This document shows, piece after piece, positions 38,227 to 46,705 of a stretch of DNA of 64,000 nucleotides. The notes under the pieces were generated by a model, which saw only the letters and a program-made list of their open reading frames with translations, was not told where the DNA came from and did not search any database. Both the position numbers and the translations under genes were made by a program. The first letter of the stretch is position 1. Each line of letters starts with the position of its first letter. This DNA is from Zobellia uliginosa (GTDB lineage: Bacteria > Bacteroidota > Bacteroidia > Flavobacteriales > Flavobacteriaceae): NCBI RefSeq assembly GCF_900156625.1, contig NZ_FTOB01000002.1:1-64000 (forward strand), read 5' to 3'.

Positions 38227-38439
38227 TGGGTATAGGGTTTATCAAATGGTAGAATCGGGTTTTTAGCGGTCTTTTATGCCTTTGTTGACAACGTTTTTTT
38301 TATGGCTATTATGATTTTTAAGACCCAACTTTTTTTCGACTTTAATAATTTTGAAGACTTACCCCTTTTCTTACAGCGGTAAATTAAACAAATTAATGTT
38401 TTTGATTTCAGTTCTACTAAACATTGCTTTGCCATTGCA

Positions 38440-38505
38440 AAATCAGGAAGGCCATACGATGCAAGGAAGGATTTGTTTGTTTTTTACCTCGGTTCTTTGT
38501 TGTAG
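38440..38505 (-). other. Terminal attC-like remnant of array 2
   Basis: The core GTTGTAG (38499-38505) pairs with the cassette end GCACTACAAT at 39286-39295, one base off the ideal. The preceding segment shares AAGGAAGGATTTGTTTGTTTTTTACCTCGGTTCTTT with 41430-41470. The left half of the site cannot be defined. This marks the distal end of the array. Confidence 0.5.
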
Positions 38506-38512
38506 TGCGTTT

Positions 38513-39253
38513 TTATATTTTCTTATTTTGTTCAAAAAATTCAATTATTTTATTTTCATTTATTAGCCTTTTCGTGTAATCTAAAATTGAGTCCGATGTC
38601 AATTCGGGACTTTTGATTTGCAAAGACTTTAATGTTTTATCTTTTTGTGGTGCAATAAGAATTGTCTTGCCATAATTCAAGTCAAAAATTCTTGTATTTA
38701 TTATTGCATAAGCGTTATTTTCGGGAGTTTGAAATGCGACATAATCAATTCTATTGTTTTTAGTTTTAATAAAACCTTGTCCTAAATAATCGGGATGATT
38801 TCTTGATATAACAATACCACCACTTAAATTATAATTAATATTATCAATTGTGTCAGTTGATATTATTATCTGAAAAAATATTTCGTCTTTTCTGGTTTTA
38901 AGTCTGCTTTTGTTGAATTCATTTTTTTTTATAAAAAAACTATTCATCACAAGGGTTTTATTTTTCATTGTGAATTTATCTCCAACATTTCCTAAACCTT
39001 TAAAACTTCCTTCACCTAATAAATCATATTTTGGAACTGGAAAAGTCCCAACCCTAAATGGGCCAAGATTCCCAAGGTCGCCATTATTTTTATCACGTTC
39101 AAACATCTCCCAATCCCAAGTTGTTGAATCATTTACATTGTGTAAGTACTCCAACCTTTTTGTTTCAGACCATTCATTTTGATTGATTGTTTTTTTCTCC
39201 GAACAACTGATTGTTGAGATTACAAGTATGATTACATAAAATATTCTTTTCAT
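38513..39253 (-). CDS. Cassette lipoprotein, hypothetical
   Basis: About 246 residues from the ATG at 39253 (MKRIFYVIILVISTISCSEKK), a standard lipoprotein signal. The frame stays open further upstream, but that part would lie in the neighbouring attC. The mature protein is beta-rich (GPFRVGTFPVPKYDLLGEGSFKGLG). It is the outermost cassette gene of array 2. No family recognised. Confidence 0.6.
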   Translation of the reverse strand: MKRIFYVIILVISTISCSEKKTINQNEWSETKRLEYLHNVNDSTTWDWEMFERDKNNGDLGNLGPFRVGTFPVPKYDLLGEGSFKGLGNVGDKFTMKNKTLVMNSFFIKKNEFNKSRLKTRKDEIFFQIIISTDTIDNINYNLSGGIVISRNHPDYLGQGFIKTKNNRIDYVAFQTPENNAYAIINTRIFDLNYGKTILIAPQKDKTLKSLQIKSPELTSDSILDYTKRLINENKIIEFFEQNKKI

Positions 39254-39294
39254 TTGGTTTTTGAATTCGGTAGTTTTTTTCAAATGCACTACAA

Positions 39295-39649
39295 TGGTTG
39301 AGCTATGAACAGAACGGGAGCAAACTAGTGTTTGCTTTCCGCCATGCACATAGCAAAATCTTTTTGTTTTGCTTTATTTTTTCCTGTCCAGAGCAAAATT
39401 CCATCCCGATGGCTATCGGGATTGTGGACTTCATAAAAATACGCAAACCCAGCGTTTAAGACCTAAGCCCGTATTGTTTATAGGTTGTGTGCCTGTTGCA
39501 CAAGCATGAATTCCATCAACACCTACTTATTAGGTTATTTTTTATAAAATATAACTAAATGATATATTGGTTTTTGATCATTTCTGATAATTCAAAAACT
39601 ATCAATTTATTCCGTATGACGGGTTGTGCAACGGTTACCTTTATTAGCC
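39295..39649 (-). other. attC-like site interrupted by a MITE
   Basis: The left arm GAGCTATGAACAGAACGGG pairs with the right arm CCCGTATTGTTTATAGG; an inner hairpin is GATGGCTATCGGGAT-like. The MITE at 39489-39639 splits the right end from its core, ATTAGCC (39643-39649). The core has drifted from GTTAGCC and still matches GTGGCTAAC at 40251-40259. A sister site is at 59716. Confidence 0.7.
39489..39639. mobile_element. MITE-like element, copy 1 (~151 bp)
   Basis: Ends GTGCCTGTTGCACAAG and TTGTGCAACGGTTACC, i.e. imperfect inverted repeats around GTTGCACAA. The inside is AT-rich and non-coding, with CATGAATTCCATCAACACC on the left. Copies are at 46002, 48266, 58492, 61629 and 62221. Confidence 0.75.
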
Positions 39650-39658
39650 ACAGGCTTT

Positions 39659-40237
39659 TCATCCGAGTGAGTCCACAATAAAAACTAGTCCAAAAATCCA
39701 GCCGACGTAAAGAGCAGTATAACCAATTGCATACATTGCAGATGCCCCAATATCTCCTTTTGTTTCCGATGATTTCCTAAACACAAACTTTAAAGCACGG
39801 AAGAAGACCCAGTATAGCATTGCTAAAATAATAAAAATCGAAAGCCATAATACAGCTTCAAAAAGCACTAAAAGAATAGTGAGCAGAATAGTTATTCCAA
39901 TCCATAAGAGTATGGACACTAAAAGTCCACCAATACCATCTCCGACTTCTATACTCGGTGCCAATGGCATATTACCTGATTCAAAAATTGGCGTTTTTGC
40001 CTTATAGTCTTCAATTTTAGGAAAGTTATCCAAAAGTCCTACACCTTTATAAAGTCCATAAATCATAAACAGAAAAAGAGCACAAGAAATAACACCTAAA
40101 GAAAGATAAAAATTATCGGTTAAACTTCTGTTGTAATTTTCTCCGGTTAGATAAACGGTTAAGATAGTAACTCCAATTACGATTAGAGATACTTTAAAAA
40201 CGGATTTCCCTTTTAAATATGTTTGTTTCGCTTTCAA
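39659..40237 (-). CDS. Cassette four-TM membrane protein
   Basis: A 192-residue protein with about four to five membrane helices (residues ~14-30, 42-60, 103-125, 127-147, 168-188). The only suitable start is TTG at 40237, since no ATG lies upstream in the cassette. A Lys-rich N-terminus follows (KAKQTYLKGK). Family not recognised. Confidence 0.55.
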   Translation of the reverse strand: MKAKQTYLKGKSVFKVSLIVIGVTILTVYLTGENYNRSLTDNFYLSLGVISCALFLFMIYGLYKGVGLLDNFPKIEDYKAKTPIFESGNMPLAPSIEVGDGIGGLLVSILLWIGITILLTILLVLFEAVLWLSIFIILAMLYWVFFRALKFVFRKSSETKGDIGASAMYAIGYTALYVGWIFGLVFIVDSLG

Positions 40238-40258
40238 TTTTTTTTAGATTGTGGCTAA

Positions 40259-40740
40259 CATTTAGGATATGAAAAGTAGGCGATTACGAGGTACGAAACT
40301 TTCGGTTAAGCACAAAGTTTGATACGAGCCAAAACCTTTGATTTTACTACTGTTTCTCCTATTTTTTTTATATATGATGTGTGCCCACTATGGGCATTTT
40401 TTACGCTACAGAAATGTAGTTAATTAATCTAGAGGGTGCAAGCCCCTTATGCGCTGGAGTAACTTCTGGAAGCATTAGTAAGTCGCAAGGGGGGTAACCG
40501 TGAGGTTACATCTGAAGAAAGCGAGTTTTCATTAATTGGGGGACCGATTTCCAAGAAAATCTGTAGCCTATTCTAAAGTATGGAATAGTTACAATTGGTG
40601 TAAGGAACGATGGGAAAGATGGATTGCGAACTGCCGCATACGGCCCGTTCCGCACCAGCTGCGGGAAGACCCGTATGGCAGGTGGTGTGAGGGGCGTAGT
40701 CCGTTCCTAACTAGGGGCGGACCCGTCTACTCGATTAGCA
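40259..40740 (-). other. attC-like site interrupted by a group II intron
   Basis: Left part GGATATGAAAAGTAGGCG, right part CTCCTATTTTTTTTATATATGATGT. The intron (about 40381-40735) is followed by TAGCA, rebuilding ...GATGTTAGCA. The same lineage as the site at 1982-2106, which has no insertion. Confidence 0.7.
40381..40735 (+). mobile_element. ORF-less group II intron, copy 1 (attC-inserted)
   Basis: The 5' end GTGTGCCC or GTGCCC (boundary uncertain by 2 nt) is followed by TATGGGC. Then comes a conserved core (GTAGTTAATTAATCTAGAGG, AGTAAGTCGCAAGG, GGTTACATCTGAAG). The 3' end has a domain V/VI-like structure around CGCCGCATACGG / CCGTATGGCAGGTGGTGTGAG and terminates CTACTCGAT. No reverse-transcriptase frame, so it must be moved in trans or be immobile. 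It lies on the opposite strand to the cassette genes, as known for class IIC-attC introns. Confidence 0.8.
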
Positions 40741-40750
40741 AACGTCTTAT

Positions 40751-41206
40751 TCAAGATTTTTTTTTTTTGCTAAAATCAATTAATAGTCCTAATAGGATAA
40801 ATCCAAAACTGCTATATTTAAAACTTTCAAGGGCTCCAAAATATATTTGTCCATCTCTATTAAAATCTAATATGGTTGCCCAATAAATATAAAATCCAAG
40901 AGTATGGATTATAAAATATTGTATTATCATTATTCCGATAATATGTTTATTTTCATATGCTTTCTTTTTTGATTTCAATAGAATGATTCCTGTTGTAAGC
41001 AGAAACAATATGAAGAGAATAAAAAGCATAGCAATAATAATATTAGAATAGGGTTCACTATCTAGTGTGTCAGAAATGAATATTTCTAATAAAGTTGCTG
41101 GCATTATCGAATATGGCGGAATAATAATTGTAAATATTAACAATAGACTAATAGCGGTAAAAATAGAACCTATAATTGTCGCGTTATATTTTTTATTGAT
41201 TTTCAT
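40751..41206 (-). CDS. Cassette four-TM membrane protein
   Basis: A 151-residue hydrophobic protein with four membrane helices (about 8-30, 57-78, 89-110, 129-146) and Lys-rich ends. Single gene of cassette 40259-41256. No family recognised. Its two cassette ends agree only over GTTAG, so the unit may be rearranged. Confidence 0.55.
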   Translation of the reverse strand: MKINKKYNATIIGSIFTAISLLLIFTIIIPPYSIMPATLLEIFISDTLDSEPYSNIIIAMLFILFILFLLTTGIILLKSKKKAYENKHIIGIMIIQYFIIHTLGFYIYWATILDFNRDGQIYFGALESFKYSSFGFILLGLLIDFSKKKKS

Positions 41207-41256
41207 ATTATTTCAAGTTTTTTTAAATACCAAAGTATTCAAAATATATCGACTAA

Positions 41257-41479
41257 CGTCAAATTCATGTAGCTTTCCCTAAAACGGGTAAGGCTACACT
41301 ATTGCAAAATCGGAAAGACCATACAATGCAACTTACGTTTCGGTATGGTCTAGATAAATAGAAGATGAATCGAATAAAAAAGCCCGAAGAACCTGTTTTT
41401 TGAATCTAAGGGCCTAGAATAGTATTGTCTCAGATTAAGGAAGGATTTGTTTGTTTTTTACCTCGGTTCTTTGTTGTGC
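41257..41479 (-). other. attC-like site with inserted repeat segment
   Basis: The core GTTGTGC (41473-41479), extended GTTGTGCGT, is the complement of ACGCACAAC at 42092-42100. The inner 41370-41472 stretch repeats window positions 1-89 and ends CCTCGGTTCTTT. A hairpin AGACCATACAATG / GTATGGTCT lies at about 41320-41350. Confidence 0.6.
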
Positions 41480-41528
41480 GTTCCGCTTTCCCCACGATAC
41501 TTTTCATTCTGTTCAAAATTTAGTCAGT

Positions 41529-42054
41529 CTATATTGGTTCCCACAATTCAATTTTATTATCGTCTTTGTCTAAAATATGCACGAATTTTCCGTAATCATA
41601 AGTTACAATACTGTCAAGCACAGTTACTCCGTTTTTCTTTAATTTTTCTATAAGTCCTTCGATATTTTGAACTTGGTAGTTAATCATAAATTCCTTTTTG
41701 GAAGGCGAAAAATGTTTGTCATTTTTTTTAAACGCCTTCCATTGGAGAGAATTTACAACATCAGGATTGTCAATATCTCTGGTATCAAAACTTGAAGAAC
41801 CCCAATCGTTAGTTTCTATTCCTAAATTTTGGGCATACCATTTCTGCGTTTCTTTCGGATTATCTGAATAAAAGAAAATTCCACCTACTCCAGTTACTTT
41901 GGGCGTATCATCAGTTTTCGAAACTTGTTTTTCTGTTTGGACTTTCTTGTCTGCCATATCTTTGGTTTTATCAGTTTTAGAGTTACAACTTATGAGTGAA
42001 GTTCCAATTAAAAAGTGAAATTCCAATTAAAAAAGTTACTATAGTTTTGTTCAT
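41529..42054 (-). pseudogene. VOC/glyoxalase-fold lipoprotein with frameshifted signal peptide
   Basis: The downstream frame encodes a glyoxalase/bleomycin-resistance (VOC) domain: GVGGIFFYSDNPKETQKWYAQNLG, INYQVQNIEGLIEKLKKNGV and HILDKDDNKIELWEPI. A lipoprotein signal should precede it: MNKTIVTFLIG then TSLISCNSK. A 19-bp tandem duplication (TTTTTAATTGGAAYTTCAC at about 42003-42043) separates these halves by one frame. The ATG at 42054 now runs to a stop after 23 codons. Translation could still begin at a TTG (42026), giving 165 residues with a weakened signal. Called broken on this basis; a sequencing error is possible but the duplicate copies differ by one base. Confidence 0.6.
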
Positions 42055-42099
42055 ATCACTAATTTTAATGGTGTCACGATTTTTTTAGCTGACGCACAA

Positions 42100-42229
42100 C
42101 GTGTTTGTGTATGATTTCGTTGCGTGTTTAAGCAACTTAATTAGCAAATACAAACCGAATAGAAAATCCGCTAGGATTTTCATAAGTAGGCGAGTACTAG
42201 CGGTTGTGCAACGGTTACTATTGTTGTGC
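42100..42229 (-). other. attC-like site with MITE scar
   Basis: Left part GTGTTTGTGTATGATTTCG, inner hairpin AAATCCGCTAGGATTTTC. At 42201-42220 only the right end of a MITE remains (GGTTGTGCAACGGTTACTA). Core GTTGTGC at 42223-42229, extended GTTGTGCAAC versus GTTTTGCAAC at the cassette's other end (one mismatch). Confidence 0.65.
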
Positions 42230-42266
42230 AACGTATTTTATTTTTTTCTTACTTCTCGTTGTATTG

Positions 42267-42671
42267 TTAATCCAATGCGTTTTGGTCAACTCCGTAATAT
42301 TCAACTCCAAATCGGTCGCTCTTTTCCAAGTATTTTTTTACTAAATCGTTTTCATCTTCTACATAAGTATTTACACCTAAAAAGGAAACATTGTCCTCAT
42401 ATTTATGTACCATAATGACCTTAGGTTGTCCAACCAAAGGAATAAATGGAGAATTCTTTTCATGGCCAATGGTTGGGTTATCCTTTTCTAAATCGTAAAT
42501 GTATGTTACGTCCACTTTTCTGTTTTGATAGGCGAATTCCTTTTCAACTTTTATTATAAGTCCTTGCACTTCAACAAAGTCCTCTTCGTTATAATCTTCA
42601 AAATTCCTTGTCCTTTGTTCTTTACAACCGTGAAATAATATTATAAGTGAAATAATCAGAAACTTTCTCAT
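42267..42671 (-). CDS. Cassette lipoprotein, hypothetical
   Basis: A 134-residue lipoprotein from the ATG at 42671 (MRKFLIISLIILFHGCKEQ). The mature region has VDVTYIYDLEKDNPTIGHEKNSPFIPLVGQPKVI. Frame continues upstream into the attC, which I exclude. Not recognised. Confidence 0.6.
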   Translation of the reverse strand: MRKFLIISLIILFHGCKEQRTRNFEDYNEEDFVEVQGLIIKVEKEFAYQNRKVDVTYIYDLEKDNPTIGHEKNSPFIPLVGQPKVIMVHKYEDNVSFLGVNTYVEDENDLVKKYLEKSDRFGVEYYGVDQNALD

Positions 42672-42688
42672 GGTAATTTGTTGCAAAA

Positions 42689-43107
42689 CGTTTAGTATAT
42701 GAAGCGTAGCCTGCCGATAGGAGGCTATGATTTCATATACATTGTGTGTGCCCAGTATGGGCATCTTTTACGCTACAGAAATGTAGTTAATTAATCTAGA
42801 GGGGGCAAGTCCCTTATGCGCAGGAGTAACTTCTGGAAGCATTAGTAAGTCGCAAGGGTGGTAACCGTGAGGTTACATCTGAAGAAAGCGAGTTTTCATT
42901 AATTGGGGGACCGATTATAAGAAAATCTGTGGCCTATTCTAAAGTATGGAATAGTTTGAATTGGTGTAAAGAACGATGGGAAAGATGGATTGCGAACCGC
43001 CGCATACGGCCCGTCCCGCACCGGCTGCGGGAAGACCCGTATGGCAGGTGGTGTGAGAGGCGCAGTCCGTTCCTAACTAGGGGCGGACCCGTCTACTCGA
43101 TTGCCAG
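42689..43107 (-). other. attC-like site interrupted by a group II intron
   Basis: The left arm TAGTATATGAAGCGTAGCCTG pairs with the right AGGCTATGATTTCATATACATTGT. After removal of the intron the exons read ATTGT|TGCCAGTA, giving GTTGCCAGTAG. This is the complement of the cassette end TTACTGGCAAC at 43684-43694, which confirms the intron's 3' boundary. Confidence 0.8.
42746..43101 (+). mobile_element. ORF-less group II intron, copy 2 (attC-inserted)
   Basis: Nearly the same length and sequence as copy 1 (about 356 bp): GTGTGCCCAGTATGGGC at the start (boundary 42744 or 42746), the same core, CGCCGCATACGG...CCGTATGGCAGGTGGTGTGAG near the end, last bases CTACTCGAT. No coding frame for an intron protein. 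Confidence 0.8.
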
Positions 43108-43114
43108 TAGTTTT

Positions 43115-43660
43115 TTAATCACAATCTGCGTGTAATCTATGTTTATTACATTTCACACATTTAAATAAGTAACCAACTAAATGTCCATCTTTCGATAAGA
43201 GTTTCATTATTGAATCTTTGTCAAATCCAATATTTTGCTCAATATCATCTTTCAGTTCGTCAAGAATCGGTTTAATCGTTTCACTATCTGCGTAACCAAT
43301 AAATGCACAAGGTTCATTACAATGTGACAACCATTGTTCTTGTTGCCAAGAAGAATAACTTGGTGTTTTTGTGCAAATTTCAGTCAGCATTTCTTTCGGA
43401 ATAGTTGGTTCTGGGTCATTAGGATTTGGTGAAACTCCTTCAATTCCACAATAATCATTGAATTCTCCGTCATATTTTTCAGAGGCTTTTCCGTTTGCGA
43501 TACACCAAGGACAAATATATTCTGGTTCGTCAACGCTGTAAAAAGAACTGTTATATTTCAAACTTCTTTTCTCTTCACAAACAGAACAAGTTCCCTCAAC
43601 TTTATCAAATAAATCTAATTCGTAAGCATTTGGGCTATATTTAAATTTCGGCAATTCCAT
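43115..43660 (-). CDS. CbrC/UPF0167 family protein
   Basis: A 181-residue protein with paired Cys motifs (CSVCEEK, CPWCIANG, KCVKCNKHRLHADCD) and the family core FNDYCGIEG, TKTPSYSSWQQEQWLSHCNEPCAFIG. This matches the UPF0167/CbrC family. E. coli CbrC has been tied to colicin E2 tolerance. Length is normal. A full-length cassette gene in 42689-43693. Confidence 0.85.
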   Translation of the reverse strand: MELPKFKYSPNAYELDLFDKVEGTCSVCEEKRSLKYNSSFYSVDEPEYICPWCIANGKASEKYDGEFNDYCGIEGVSPNPNDPEPTIPKEMLTEICTKTPSYSSWQQEQWLSHCNEPCAFIGYADSETIKPILDELKDDIEQNIGFDKDSIMKLLSKDGHLVGYLFKCVKCNKHRLHADCD

Positions 43661-43693
43661 ATGTTAATCGAGTGTTTTTCAAATTACTGGCAA

Positions 43694-44347
43694 CGGTTTG
43701 TGTAAGGATAGTTGCGTGATACAGCAACTAACTTACTAAAAAAGCGAGAACCAAGCAATGAATTATATACGGTGTACCTGTTGCACAAGTTAACGAAAAA
43801 ACCACATAGGATCAAGGCGATCTTAACGTTGCGTTGTTAATTTTGGGTATGCAGGGAAAAAAGGATTATCAAGAAAAACGGTTCGTCCATTTCCAGTTGA
43901 GCGAGCGAATCCCCGAGAACAATTTCTACAGGCGGTTAAAGGAGGTTTTGGAACTCCGGTTCCTTTACGGCCTTACCGAAGGCTATTACGGGAACAGCGG
44001 CCAAAAGAGCATAGATCCGGTGGTCTTCTTCAAGCTTTGCCTTGTGGGCTATCTGGAGAACATCGTCAGCGACCGCAAGATTACAAGGTAATGCACCTCT
44101 CGGCCATAGCCTATAATCTTAAAAAGTACCTGAAGTTCGAACAGAAACGCTCAAAAAGTGGGGCGGGACGGCTTGATTTGGCAGTTTTGGTAAAAAGTAC
44201 GCTTCAATACTTGTTCGGGACTTGCATAAAGCATCTAAATTTGGTGCCTCGATTCTGGCCCGACATAAAAAAAGCCCCGTAAAGAGGCTTATATGAATCC
44301 GTTTTTTTGCTTTTCAATGGCTTGTGCAACGTTTACCTTTGTTGTGC
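43694..44347 (-). other. attC-like site interrupted by IS1182-derived element
   Basis: Left part CGGTTTGTGTAAGGATAGTTGC, right part GCAATGAATTATATACGGT. The element 43774-44337 follows, then the core GTTGTGC (44341-44347). Confidence 0.65.
43774..44337 (+). mobile_element. Internally deleted IS1182-type element, copy 1
   Basis: About 564 bp with ends GTACCTGTTGCACAAG and CTTGTGCAACGTTTACC, the same ends as the MITEs. It holds the N-terminal ~80 codons of an IS1182-family transposase (about 43849-44091: RFVHFQLSERIPENNFYRRL, SIDPVVFFKLCLVGYLENIVSDR). It is joined to a C-terminal piece in another frame (LKKYLKFEQKRSK, LFGTCIKHLNL). The central catalytic part is gone, so it needs a complete relative to move. 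A minus-strand terminator-like hairpin (GGGGCTTTTTTT) lies near 44268-44293. Confidence 0.8.
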
Positions 44348-45862
44348 AACGTATTTAAATTCATAATATCCTTTTGGTGCAGTTATAGGTCTTGTTTGAG
44401 TTTCTCCAGTATTCGCTTTTACTTCTATATAGTACTCTATTTCCATTCCTTCACTTCCCTCTATAAATTTAGCCTTCCAATGATTGGGGGTGTTATTCAT
44501 GTCCATTGTTATTCTGTTCCAATTAGTTTGACCTTTTATCCTCCAGTTAAGAAATACTTCTTTTGTAGACAAGCCTTTTTTTCCATAGTCAATAATAGTT
44601 GCATAAAGAATAGCTTCTTGGTTTACGTTAATTTCGGGTAAGACTTTTTTAACGGATATAAGTATTTTGTTTTCATCCCATATCGCTTTTGTTCGGCAAT
44701 GGATGGCATCCTCATACAGCCATCCAGTTTTAACACCTAATTCGTCAAAACCCTCAAAATGATATTTAGATTTAATTGGTTGGTCTTCCAATATATAATC
44801 AAATCCTTTGATAGTATATCCAGGCATTATAGACTTCCATGTTTTTAACGCTACAGAATCTTCTTTAATACCAAACAATGGAACATATACATTTTTGTTA
44901 AGAATAATCGAATTGGTATATGCTGCTAGATAAGCAGCTTCTTCATCTTCATAATAAACTCCGGTTTTAATCCTATGAATAGTATATGGACGATTATATA
45001 CTGATTTCAAATTCGATAATTCATTCTTAACAATGTTATCATATATTTTATATGATTTATGGTCTACCGGTGGTTCGGCAACTAAAATGGTTTCTTCATC
45101 AATAAGCTTCAGAAGGCAATCAATATGTTGGATGCCCATTTCATCAAAATTTGAAATGATATGATAAGTTGAGAGTCCAAGGATTGAATCGTTTAACCTA
45201 AAAAACTCATTATCGCTTACACCACTATATCTATTTTCTGTCAGTAAAGCACAGGTGGAAAACGCGGTACCTAAACCATCAGTTAGCACATTGCCTCCAG
45301 TATTTGCAAAGGGAACATCAATTACTTCAAGTCCAATTTTATTTCCAATAGTTACTATTGCTGTATCTACATGAATACTTTTGTAAATATCTCCAGTACT
45401 ACTACTTATGTGAAATTCAAGTGAATCATTGCAAACCATATCTGTTGATGGGCATCCATATTTATACTGACCATCAGTAATTTTAACTTCTCCTTTATTT
45501 GTAAAAACAGCACTTGGCCCCCAATCTCTAGGAGTGACTTCCCAATTCGTTTTTAGATTAATAAAAGTTATGTTTTGATGATTTAACTCCCATTTTTCAA
45601 ACCATTCTTTGGCTTCAATTTCCCCTTCTTGTCCATCTACATAAAGATAAATGTGCGTGTCCTTTGCCAATTCAATAATGAGTTCTTTAGAAATTACTGG
45701 TGGCCATACGAACATTACTCCTTTAACTGGTTCCCACTCAGCTGCTATTCTATTAGTGTCAATTTGTAGGTAATTCTTGCCTTTGAATTTGTTTTCCACT
45801 TTCCCATTTTGACAGGAAACTAGAAAAGAATATAATAATATTAAAAGGCTAAATCTTATCAT
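44333..45862 (-). CDS. Agmatine/peptidyl-arginine deiminase family lipoprotein (PAD_porph)
   Basis: A 509-residue guanidino-group deiminase of the Porphyromonas-type PAD/agmatine deiminase family. A lipoprotein signal (Cys in FLVSCQNG, about residue 17) places it in the envelope. Catalytic residues are in place: EWEPVKGVMFVWP, PRDWGPSA (Asp), TGGNVLTDG, GIQHIDC (His and Asp) and DAIHCRT (Cys). A ~130-residue C-terminal extension (after ISVKKVLPEIN) looks Ig-like, as in PPAD-type secreted enzymes. Start ATG 45862 chosen for the signal. The stop lies in the neighbouring insertion element, so the last few residues derive from it. Large for a cassette gene. Confidence 0.8.
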   Translation of the reverse strand: MIRFSLLILLYSFLVSCQNGKVENKFKGKNYLQIDTNRIAAEWEPVKGVMFVWPPVISKELIIELAKDTHIYLYVDGQEGEIEAKEWFEKWELNHQNITFINLKTNWEVTPRDWGPSAVFTNKGEVKITDGQYKYGCPSTDMVCNDSLEFHISSSTGDIYKSIHVDTAIVTIGNKIGLEVIDVPFANTGGNVLTDGLGTAFSTCALLTENRYSGVSDNEFFRLNDSILGLSTYHIISNFDEMGIQHIDCLLKLIDEETILVAEPPVDHKSYKIYDNIVKNELSNLKSVYNRPYTIHRIKTGVYYEDEEAAYLAAYTNSIILNKNVYVPLFGIKEDSVALKTWKSIMPGYTIKGFDYILEDQPIKSKYHFEGFDELGVKTGWLYEDAIHCRTKAIWDENKILISVKKVLPEINVNQEAILYATIIDYGKKGLSTKEVFLNWRIKGQTNWNRITMDMNNTPNHWKAKFIEGSEGMEIEYYIEVKANTGETQTRPITAPKGYYEFKYVAQQR

Positions 45863-45883
45863 TATTTTTTTTATGTTGTACAA

Positions 45884-46162
45884 TGGTCTAGGCTATGAGT
45901 AGTTGCGTGGGTTAGCACTTAACTTTGTAAGTACACACCAAACTGAAAATCCGTGAGGATTTTCAGAAGCAGGCGAGAACAAGCAATTACTTATAGCCAA
46001 TGTGCCTGTTGCACAAGCATGAATTCCATCAATACCTACTTGTTAGGGTATTTTTTATAAAATATAACTAAATGATATATTGGTTTTTGATCATTTCTGA
46101 TAATTCAAAAACTATCAATGTATTTCTGATGACGAGTTGCGCAACGGATACCATTGTTAGCA
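45884..46162 (-). other. attC-like site interrupted by a MITE
   Basis: Left arm TAGGCTATGAGTAGTTGCG, right arm GCAATTACTTATAGCC, hairpin AAAATCCGTGAGGATTTTC in the middle. MITE 46002-46152, then core GTTAGCA (46156-46162), complement of TTTGCTAAC at 46698-46706. The sister site at 62913 is uninterrupted. Confidence 0.75.
46002..46152. mobile_element. MITE-like element, copy 2 (~151 bp)
   Basis: Same ends as copy 1 with small changes (TTGCGCAACGGATACC on the right). Inserted between the right arm and the GTT core of the attC. Confidence 0.75.
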
Positions 46163-46235
46163 AATGTTTTTTCCGTTCGAGTTAACCCTCTCCATTATTT
46201 TTTTAACTCCGCCTGAGTAAAAAGTCCATTAGGGT

Positions 46236-46688
46236 TTACTGATTTATGAGGATTGTATAAACCCCACTTTCTTCATTCAATTCAAATTCAGCATTTTCAA
46301 TTCTTATGTCATTATATTCGGTAAACTCACAGCAATCCTCAGAAGTTCTTTCGGCATCAACTATTAAATTTAAAATATCTATACCAGAGACATTAATTAA
46401 TGCGTCTATTTTTGCAGATTCCCAACCAATTGAGTTCACTTGAATCAAGTTAATATTGTCTTCATCTATAAAATCGAATTCTATATTACTATTATCATCA
46501 AGGTTTGTCACCTTAATTTCATTGGAATTAAAGGTCTCGTTGGTAAATAGGTTTTCCTTTGTGGTTTTGTCTACCAATTCAAAAGTGAACCCAACCGGTG
46601 GTGTAAGACAAGCTTTATCATTACAATCATCGCAAGAGTGCAATATCATTACAAATACAACAAAGACTATTAAGACTCTATTTTTCAT
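46236..46688 (-). CDS. Cassette lipoprotein, hypothetical
   Basis: A 150-residue lipoprotein (lipid Cys in ILHSCDDCND, about residue 19) with a Cys-rich mature N-terminus (CDDCNDKAC) and acidic beta-rich body. Of the kind many Bacteroidota encode singly. Function unknown. Starts 17 bp from the cassette end. Confidence 0.6.
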   Translation of the reverse strand: MKNRVLIVFVVFVMILHSCDDCNDKACLTPPVGFTFELVDKTTKENLFTNETFNSNEIKVTNLDDNSNIEFDFIDEDNINLIQVNSIGWESAKIDALINVSGIDILNLIVDAERTSEDCCEFTEYNDIRIENAEFELNEESGVYTILINQ

Positions 46689-46705
46689 TTTTAAATATTT
46701 GCTAA

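Noticed and set aside
39489..39639. The ~150-bp elements as gene-less cassettes (their ends GTTGCACAAGC/GCTTGTGCAAC also fit the cassette rule)
   Set aside because: Flanking 3-4-bp repeats (GGT, AAT, CTT), extra terminal bases GTGCCT/GGTAACC and shared ends with the IS1182-type elements favour transposition, though integrase mobilisation is not fully excluded.
43849..44091. An intact small transposase gene
   Set aside because: Only the N-terminal ~80 residues of an IS1182-type transposase remain, joined out of frame to a C-terminal fragment; three copies show the same internal deletion.
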